NCBI GenBank assembly: GCA_038750655.1
Contig: JBCDGZ010000023.1
Location: 1 to 63,244, forward strand
DNA: 63,244 nt
Direction of reading: 5' to 3'
Source: JBCDGZ01 sp038750655
GTDB taxonomy: Bacteria; Bacteroidota; Bacteroidia; Chitinophagales; Saprospiraceae
The position numbers and the translations under genes are program-made. Positions 58,241 through 63,244 of this stretch are shown piece by piece (the first letter of the stretch is position 1; the number at the start of each line of letters is the position of its first letter). The notes under the pieces were generated by a model. That model was not told where the DNA came from, did not search any database, and worked only from the letters and a program-made list of their open reading frames with translations.

Positions 58241-58320
58241 AGTTCGCCAGACCATAGGGCCTGCTTAAACACACGCCATTATGAAAGGCAATTTACTTTT
58301 CACCAAATCATTCAACAATT

Positions 58321-58692
58321 ATGGCATTCGAAGCGGAGGGTCGCCTGTACAAAAAATTTGACACTGCTCAGGTGACAGAAACTTTTAAGAAAAGAGAGTT
58401 TGTAATCGAAATGGAAGATGGTGCCTACAACCAACTGGTTAAATTCCAGCTGACCCAAGGCAACTGCGAAAAACTAGATCCCTACAACGAAGGCGATCAG
58501 CTCAAAGTGACTTTCTCCCTACGTGGTAGAGAATATACTAAAGATGGCAGAACCAGCTACTTCACTAACCTTGACGCCTGGCGTCTCGAAAAGGCAGGCC
58601 AAGCTGCCAATGCCCCGGCTCCAGAAACGGATTCGTTTCCAACCATGACCGATGAGCCGGCGATGGATTCCAACGATGATCTGCCCTTCTAG
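58321..58692 (+). CDS. DUF3127-domain protein
   Basis: 123 aa. The whole N-terminal part matches DUF3127, an OB-fold-like Bacteroidota family: MAFEAEGRLYKKFDTAQVTETFKKREFVIE...YNQLVKFQLTQGNCEKLD...LKVTFSLRGREYTKDGRTSYFTNLDAWRLE. The acidic tail ends SNDDLPF, strikingly like the C-terminal DDDIPF tip of single-stranded DNA-binding protein. Known: family resembles SSB-type OB folds. Inferred: possible nucleic-acid binding and recruitment of SSB partners through the tip. Confidence 0.92.
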   Translation: MAFEAEGRLYKKFDTAQVTETFKKREFVIEMEDGAYNQLVKFQLTQGNCEKLDPYNEGDQLKVTFSLRGREYTKDGRTSYFTNLDAWRLEKAGQAANAPAPETDSFPTMTDEPAMDSNDDLPF

Positions 58693-58785
58693 GAATGCCC
58701 GCAGGGTTTATCTCTGCATCGCATTCCTTCTGGGCGTGATATTAAGGTCCTAATCAAATAGGTAACAGGACTTTACAGACCCCCC

Positions 58786-58829
58786 AATGCGCTTTCCAGC
58801 TCCCCGTAGCTTTGAGAAAGCGCATTTTG
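58786..58829 (+). terminator. Terminator after the DUF3127 gene
   Basis: Perfect 11-bp stem AATGCGCTTTC (58786-58796) / GAAAGCGCATT (58816-58826) followed by TTTGTATTT. A second hairpin, AGGAATGC / GCATTCCT (58691-58728), begins at the stop codon. Confidence 0.82.
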
Positions 58830-58875
58830 TATTTCCACAGGCAATATTCCCTCAGCCCTCAACATTTAGTATGTG

Positions 58876-59418
58876 ATGAAACAATGCTTCTACTTCTTAC
58901 TGTTACTCTTGCTCCCCTACTCTGGCGTAGCGCAGTACCTCACAGGTGCCGGAACCAAATGGGGCGATGAATTTACAGAATGGATCATTTATACCGACGA
59001 TGAAGAATTGCAAGGGGAGCTGATCATGCGCTGGCAAAACCGCAACGACTGGTCCGAATGGGACTACCGGATCGGCGATGTGATGGGCGGCTTCAAATTG
59101 GTCTGGCAAAATGATCCCGGACAGTGGGAACTGCGCGGCAATGGCCGGGTCATCACCGCTCGGACCGTCTATCCTCGCGACTTTCGCCAATGGCGCATTA
59201 CCGATAATAGCCATACGCTGGTACTGCGCAGCCGCTGGACCAACAATTTCAACGAGTGGCAACTACGCGATGATGAGTTCGGTAATCTCGATATTTACAC
59301 CCAATGGGAAGATGATCCACGAGAATGGATCATTACCGATGAGCTAGACGAGAGAATCAGCCTAGAAATGAAATTAACGGCTGTTTTTTTGGCCTTGCTT
59401 ACCAGTGCCCCAAAGTAA
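58876..59418 (+). CDS. Secreted Trp-repeat protein of unknown function
   Basis: 180 aa from the ATG at 58876 (a GTG precedes it). Signal peptide MKQCFYFLLLLLLPYSGVA. The mature part is about six repeats of 20-25 residues with the pattern [DN]-x-x-x-[EQ]-W-x-[ILY]-x-x ... [LV]-x-x-x-W: DEFTEWIIYTDDEE, NDWSEWDYRIGD, NDPGQWELRGNG, RDFRQWRITDNS, NNFNEWQLRDDE, DDPREWIITDEL. The end is hydrophobic (LTAVFLALLTSAPK). This looks like a small beta-repeat or beta-helix protein. I do not recognise the family. Confidence 0.75.
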   Translation: MKQCFYFLLLLLLPYSGVAQYLTGAGTKWGDEFTEWIIYTDDEELQGELIMRWQNRNDWSEWDYRIGDVMGGFKLVWQNDPGQWELRGNGRVITARTVYPRDFRQWRITDNSHTLVLRSRWTNNFNEWQLRDDEFGNLDIYTQWEDDPREWIITDELDERISLEMKLTAVFLALLTSAPK

Positions 59419-59464
59419 TAAGCTTAACTAAACCCTAGCTGCGCTCCACCCTCGTGCAATTCTT

Positions 59465-59926
59465 CTATACCTCCACTGCCATTAGCTGCGCAGTGTGATC
59501 TTTGGTATTGACCTTGGTTACCACCTTCTCAATCACCCCATTCTCGTCGATGATAAAGGTGGTGCGGAAGACGCCCATATATTTGCGACCGTACATCTGC
59601 TTTTCGCCCCAGACGCCGTAGGCTTTGAGCACTTCTTGCTCCGTATCGGCAAGTAGAGAAAAGGGAAATTCGAACTTATTGATAAAATTCTGGTGCTTAC
59701 GAGCACTATCTGGGCTTACTCCTAGTAGGGCATAGCCCTTAGAACGGAGCATATCGTAATTATCCCGCAAATTGCAAGCCTCCGCCGTGCAGCCCGGCGT
59801 ATTGTCTTTGGGATAGAAAAATAGGATGAGTTTTTGACCGCGAAAGTCGCCAAGCGAAACGGTTTCATTCTTTTCATTAACACCGCTGAAATCAGGAGCT
59901 GTATCACCAGCTTTCAAATGAGTCAT
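59465..59926 (-). CDS. bcp: Thioredoxin-dependent thiol peroxidase (BCP/PrxQ-type)
   Basis: 153 aa. Reduces H2O2 and organic peroxides with electrons from thioredoxin. Peroxidatic site: FYPKDNTPGCTAEACNLRDNY, with Cys in PGCT as peroxidatic and the Cys five residues on as the resolving Cys of the PrxQ type. Further family blocks: GDTAPDFSGVNEKNETVSLGDFRGQKLILFF and LLADTEQEVLKAYGVWGEK. The protein is cytoplasmic (no signal peptide). Confidence 0.94.
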   Translation of the reverse strand: MTHLKAGDTAPDFSGVNEKNETVSLGDFRGQKLILFFYPKDNTPGCTAEACNLRDNYDMLRSKGYALLGVSPDSARKHQNFINKFEFPFSLLADTEQEVLKAYGVWGEKQMYGRKYMGVFRTTFIIDENGVIEKVVTKVNTKDHTAQLMAVEV

Positions 59927-60020
59927 AGTACTTTAGTTCTGTCCGTTTGGATAAGTTAAGAGAAAGTAATAATAGCAAAACAGTACCAGAACTTATTGGT
60001 TCAAGAGAAAAGGCGTAAAA

Positions 60021-61739
60021 TCAACGGATGAAGCGGCGCTCCAGGAGGCGCTCATTTCCTCGATTGTCACTAACGACCAGCCGGAGCTGATGCTCGCCGG
60101 GGCCAATGCTGCCATCAAAGCGGTGGATCAGCAAGTCCTTCTTCGCATCGTATTCTAGCAGTATCCATTGGCCATCGACCGTTGCGCGGTAGCTTAGGCC
60201 CGCCGCCCGGCCGCTGGCCTCAAAGTTGTCCTTGATCTTGAAGCTCATCTTCGAATAGCCCTTGAGGGTCGTCCGAAAGGCTACTGGTGTAATCGTCGGC
60301 GCCTTCTGGTCCAGCATAATGCAATACTTCCCGAAAGCGCGGGTCTTGGTCTGCAAGCGGCCATTCTTCCAGCTGCCGCCCATGTTCTCCACCGTTCCGT
60401 CGGGCTGACAGTGAGCAATGAAGGCTTTGCTGCGCTGAGCCTCCGGCAGCGGCTGGTCGGGCCGAAGGCCCAGATCGAAATAGCGGTGTACTGGCGTGCG
60501 GCGATTGTGGATGTGATGCACTGCAGAGTACAAACCACTGGATCGCTCGCGATCATTGTGGTATTTTAAGTAAACATTCTCGTAAAAGGTACCTTCCGGA
60601 AAGTAGAGATACAGCGACTCATTATCAATTTTATTCTCTTCATTATAAGGCAGCAAGTAATTGTACGAATCGCTCTTCGGGGGCTTCACCTCCGCACGAC
60701 GCACCCAGAAGCGCAGTTGTGAGCGGTTGCCATCGACATCCTGCACCAGCATTTTGATCTCACTGACCTTACCCTTGTGGAGCTTGACCACGCCCTGCTC
60801 TACTTGTTCATTATAAATCGATAGCTTATTGCCGGGCAGTTGGTAACAGCGATTGAAATAGCTCTTTTTCTCCACTTGCTCGGCATAGTCCAGATGAGCG
60901 TTGATATAGCGGGATTCGGAAAAAGAAAAGGTTTCCATCTCAAAATCGTAGATCAAAATATCGTCCTTGAACATCGCCAGGGAGTAGATGCCGTTCCAGT
61001 TGGGCACGCCAGTCATGTGGTCATAGGCTTTGAGGGCGAAGCCGGCGCGCCAGGCCCCAATATCTAGGGTATCGCCTTTGATGCGGTAATTGGGACCGGC
61101 CTTGCCCATGATCAGGTTCAGGGTGCGGGTACCGACGGTTTCTCGCTTATCGTTGAGGTGATAGACCTTGAGTTGGTGCAGCTTGGGCGGGCGATCATCT
61201 TTGACCTCCATGCCAAACAGCAGGGGATTGATGGGGCGCTCGCTTTTGGTATCGCGGATTTCAAAATGCAGATGAGGACCGAAGGAACGTCCTGAAAGTC
61301 CTAGTTTACCAATAACATCCCCCTTAGCGAAGCGAAATTTGTCACGCCCAGGAAAAATCTCGACTTCGAAGGACTCGCGTTTGTATTGAAACTCCCGAAC
61401 GTATTGCTCTACCTCTGGTGTAAATTTATGCAAATGGGCATAGACGGAGGTATAGCCGTTAGGATGATTCATGTACACCACATTTCCGTAACCTCCGGCT
61501 TGCACCTTGATCCGGGAAATATAGCCTTCTGCGGCAGCGTAGAGGGACTGGCCGACCTTGCCTTTGATGTCGATCCCGGCGTGCAGGTGATTGGGCCGCA
61601 GCTCGCCGAAGGTCCCCGAGAGGCGAATACGTTGATCAACGGGCGAGCGAAAGTAGTCCTGCGGATAGTTTTTCCCACCCGAAAGGCTGAAGGCGAAAGT
61701 CAGAACGGAGAACAGGGTCAGGAGTGCCGTGATACGCAT
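60021..61739 (-). CDS. M23-family (LytM-like) metallopeptidase
   Basis: 572 aa from the ATG at 61739, which starts the signal peptide MRITALLTLFSVLTFAFSLS; a TTG upstream at 61766 is less likely. M23 domain at about 35-185: HLHAGIDIKGKVGQSLYAAAEGYISRIKV (H-x-G-x-D zinc ligands) and GRSFGPHLHFEIRD (H-x-H). It cleaves peptidoglycan cross-bridges or regulates amidases. A long C-terminal part (about 190-572) with Ig-like strands is of unknown role. It is 33 bases after aat on the same strand. Confidence 0.93.
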   Translation of the reverse strand: MRITALLTLFSVLTFAFSLSGGKNYPQDYFRSPVDQRIRLSGTFGELRPNHLHAGIDIKGKVGQSLYAAAEGYISRIKVQAGGYGNVVYMNHPNGYTSVYAHLHKFTPEVEQYVREFQYKRESFEVEIFPGRDKFRFAKGDVIGKLGLSGRSFGPHLHFEIRDTKSERPINPLLFGMEVKDDRPPKLHQLKVYHLNDKRETVGTRTLNLIMGKAGPNYRIKGDTLDIGAWRAGFALKAYDHMTGVPNWNGIYSLAMFKDDILIYDFEMETFSFSESRYINAHLDYAEQVEKKSYFNRCYQLPGNKLSIYNEQVEQGVVKLHKGKVSEIKMLVQDVDGNRSQLRFWVRRAEVKPPKSDSYNYLLPYNEENKIDNESLYLYFPEGTFYENVYLKYHNDRERSSGLYSAVHHIHNRRTPVHRYFDLGLRPDQPLPEAQRSKAFIAHCQPDGTVENMGGSWKNGRLQTKTRAFGKYCIMLDQKAPTITPVAFRTTLKGYSKMSFKIKDNFEASGRAAGLSYRATVDGQWILLEYDAKKDLLIHRFDGSIGPGEHQLRLVVSDNRGNERLLERRFIR

Positions 61740-61772
61740 TTGAGGGACTTTTTTAGGTGATAACAATGCCGT

Positions 61773-62468
61773 TTAGTCCGACCAATCGGCCCAACTGCAT
61801 TTTCGGGTTTGTTCTTTTTGATTCTTACGCATATAATTGAGGAATGTTGTTCGGGGAATGGCCCGACCACCCAGGCTAGCCAGGTGATTGGTGTGCTGCT
61901 GACAATCGATAAGCCAAAAGTCCTGCTCTTTGAGTCTGCGCACCAGAGAAATAAAGCCAAATTTGGAAGAATTGCTGACTTTTGAGAACATTGACTCACC
62001 AAAGAAAATCTTCCCTAGCGATACGCCATAGAGCCCGCCCACCAGTTCTTCCTCTTTCCAAACTTCCACCGAATGGGCAAAGCCTTGCTCGTACAGTTCG
62101 CAGTAGGCCTCTACCATTTCCTCGGAAATCCAGGTGCCACCGCCCTGGCCTTTGCGGCGCTGCGTCTGGCAGGCCCGCATCACGCGTTCAAATTCCTGAT
62201 CGTAGCTCACCCTGAATTTTTTCTGGTTAAAATAGGGCCGCATGCTTTTCGAGACCTTCAATTCGGCCGGAAAAATCACAAAGCGAGGATCAGGTGACCA
62301 CCACAGGATGGGGTCTTCGGGATTAAACCAGGGAAAAAGCCCAATCTTATAAGCCTGCAGCAGCCGATCTACAGACAAATCTCCTCCGATGGCCAAGATG
62401 CCATCCTCATTGGCCAATTCCGGATGCGGGAACGTCAGATCGTTTTCAGATAGCCAGAATACGGGCAT
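61773..62468 (-). CDS. aat: Leucyl/phenylalanyl-tRNA--protein transferase
   Basis: 231 aa. Transfers Leu or Phe from tRNA to proteins beginning with Lys or Arg, making N-degrons. Hallmark blocks: GILAIGGDLSVDRLLQAYKIGLFPWF, ILWWSPDPRFVIFP, GTWISEEMVEAYCELYEQGFAHSVEVW and LVGGLYGVSLGKIFFGESMFS, DCQQHTNHLASLGG. The clpS adaptor gene, which reads those degrons, lies 124 bases upstream on the same strand. Confidence 0.97.
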   Translation of the reverse strand: MPVFWLSENDLTFPHPELANEDGILAIGGDLSVDRLLQAYKIGLFPWFNPEDPILWWSPDPRFVIFPAELKVSKSMRPYFNQKKFRVSYDQEFERVMRACQTQRRKGQGGGTWISEEMVEAYCELYEQGFAHSVEVWKEEELVGGLYGVSLGKIFFGESMFSKVSNSSKFGFISLVRRLKEQDFWLIDCQQHTNHLASLGGRAIPRTTFLNYMRKNQKEQTRKCSWADWSD

Positions 62469-62533
62469 TGTGAATCAGTAGCATGTTTTTTATAAAAAAA
62501 GCAATGGCCATTGAGCGGGCATTGCTAAGTGCA

Positions 62534-62566
62534 GAGGAGGGAGCCAGATGATCCGGCACCCTCCTC
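62534..62566. other. Hairpin between clpS and aat
   Basis: 12-bp stem GAGGAGGGAGCC / GGCACCCTCCTC with one mismatch and a 9-nt loop. No T-run follows on the minus strand, so it may be an attenuator or processing site and not a full stop. Confidence 0.5.
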
Positions 62567-62591
62567 CGTTTTGGAAAAAGAAGGAGTAGAA

Positions 62592-62894
62592 CTAGTCTCT
62601 TGTTTCTTCGATAACTGCGGAGAGACCCCGTTCAGTCAAGGCATCCTTAAAGGGCTTAAGCACAGTTTTAGTTGATGTTTTTACAGTCGCTTTGCCCTTA
62701 AAATGAATTAAAAGAGAAAGCTGTTCTGCTTGTTCGAAGCCATGCTTTAGCACCTCAACAAAACACTGGATCACCCACTCGAAAGTATTGAAGTCGTCAT
62801 TGTAAACCACCAATTGGGCGACATTACCCACATCGGCCAACTCCTCTTCGAGCAATACTTCTTCCAATTCTTCGACACTTTGATTAAACAGCAT
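62592..62894 (-). CDS. clpS: ATP-dependent Clp protease adaptor ClpS
   Basis: 100 aa. Binds N-terminal Leu/Phe/Trp/Tyr and hands substrates to ClpAP-type unfoldases. The substrate-binding block is VVYNDDFNTFEWVIQCFVEVL (the N-D-[DE] pattern), then H in LKHGFEQAEQLSLLIHFKGKATV and a family C-terminal strand GLSAVIEE. The N-terminal extension is acidic (EELEEVLLEEELADVG). Its closeness to aat makes an N-degron pair. Confidence 0.95.
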   Translation of the reverse strand: MLFNQSVEELEEVLLEEELADVGNVAQLVVYNDDFNTFEWVIQCFVEVLKHGFEQAEQLSLLIHFKGKATVKTSTKTVLKPFKDALTERGLSAVIEETRD

Positions 62895-62982
62895 TTTCCT
62901 GAAGTTTTTATCTATTGGATAAATAAATATCTAAATTACATAAAAAATAATCATTCTACTCTATTTCTCCCCCACTATTTTA

Positions 62983-63244
62983 CTAATTTAATGAACCTAA
63001 AGTTGCCTTTACAGCTTCGAAATTTGGCAAATCGCCAGCAGATTCCAATACTTCCGCATACCGGACCGTTCCCTCCTTGTCAATGACGAAAGCCGAGCGC
63101 TTAGAAACACCCTTCATATCCAGCACAAAATCCTCATACAAGGAGCCGTATGCCCGAGAAACATTTTTGTTGAAATCAGAAAGCAAAGGGAAATTCAGAC
63201 TTTGGTCCGCTTTGAACTTTTCAAGCGTAAACAAAGAATCTACT
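62983..63244 (-). CDS. Peroxiredoxin, C-terminal part (cut by window end)
   Basis: 87 residues visible, continuing beyond the right edge: VDSLFTLEKF...NFPLLSDFNKNVSRAYGSLYEDFVLDMKGVSKRSAFVIDKEGTVRYAEVLE. This matches the C-terminal half of AhpC/TSA-type (PrxQ/AhpE-like) peroxiredoxins; the active-site Cys lies outside the window. Gap to clpS is 88 bases. Confidence 0.85.
   Translation of the reverse strand, partial: VDSLFTLEKFKADQSLNFPLLSDFNKNVSRAYGSLYEDFVLDMKGVSKRSAFVIDKEGTVRYAEVLESAGDLPNFEAVKATLGSLN

Noticed and set aside
58281..58361. 26-codon open frame overlapping the start of the DUF3127 gene
   Set aside because: Too short, no family, and it overlaps a well-supported start; a leader-peptide role is possible but unsupported.
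1..63244. tRNA, rRNA, IS transposases and phage genes
   Set aside because: Intergenic regions were read for tRNA T-arm patterns and mobile genes; none was convincing.

Overview
The window looks like a chromosomal segment of a Bacteroidota bacterium, most likely of the Saprospiria/Lewinella-Haliscomenobacter type. The reasons are: several secreted proteins ending in type IX secretion (T9SS) sorting domains (type A at 3095-5305, 6262-7401, 16510-18105 and 24350-25867; type B at 13774-16320); SprB-like repeats; LytTR regulators paired with LytS-like kinases; a two-component propeller sensor; promoter-like TAnnTTTG boxes; almost no Shine-Dalgarno sequences; and the short proS type. I saw no rRNA, tRNA, CRISPR array, phage or IS transposase. 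The left edge cuts a decayed PIN-domain gene and the right edge cuts a peroxiredoxin gene.

Layout. 1-3 kb: PIN remnant, TonB, a VOC protein and an SH3 secreted protein. 3-10.7 kb: two T9SS cargo proteins, a LytTR regulator and a hybrid propeller-histidine kinase. 10.7-13.8 kb: a zinc-ribbon membrane protein, an acyl-ACP thioesterase, and a protein with an EAD-like N-terminus, a TM segment and TPRs. 13.8-20.8 kb: a SprB-repeat T9SS protein, an arylsulfotransferase-like T9SS protein and three envelope proteins of uncertain role. 20.9-25.9 kb: a BlaI repressor with two clear operators, an M56/BlaR1-like protease and a PDZ T9SS protein. 25.9-30.2 kb: a second LytTR/LytS pair and two tandem HTH paralogues. 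30.2-38.2 kb: membrane proteins, an EEP-family lipoprotein, a WG-repeat protein, an alpha/beta hydrolase, and a small regulon in which a winged-helix regulator sits between two genes carrying the same palindrome, one of them Coq4-like. 38.3-44.4 kb: two paralogous lipoproteins, then an ECF sigma factor overlapping a membrane protein that runs from an anti-sigma-like N-terminus to an outer-membrane barrel. 44.5-50.7 kb: an HD-PycTM fusion, ferritin, a DUF2007 protein, a conserved helical protein, and hppD with a MarR regulator. 50.8-58.8 kb: a patatin lipoprotein, a FadL-type porin, an extreme low-complexity Arg/Ser protein, proS and a DUF3127 protein. 58.9-63.2 kb: a Trp-repeat protein, two peroxiredoxins, an M23 peptidase, and aat close to clpS (N-degron pathway).

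The genes most worth follow-up are the orphan HD-PycTM protein, the palindrome-linked winged-helix/Coq4-like cluster, the sigma/anti-sigma-barrel pair, the BlaI-M56-PDZ module, the EAD-like TPR protein, and a family of short imperfect palindromes repeated at three intergenic sites. Function names rest on motif and family recognition by eye; no database search was run.
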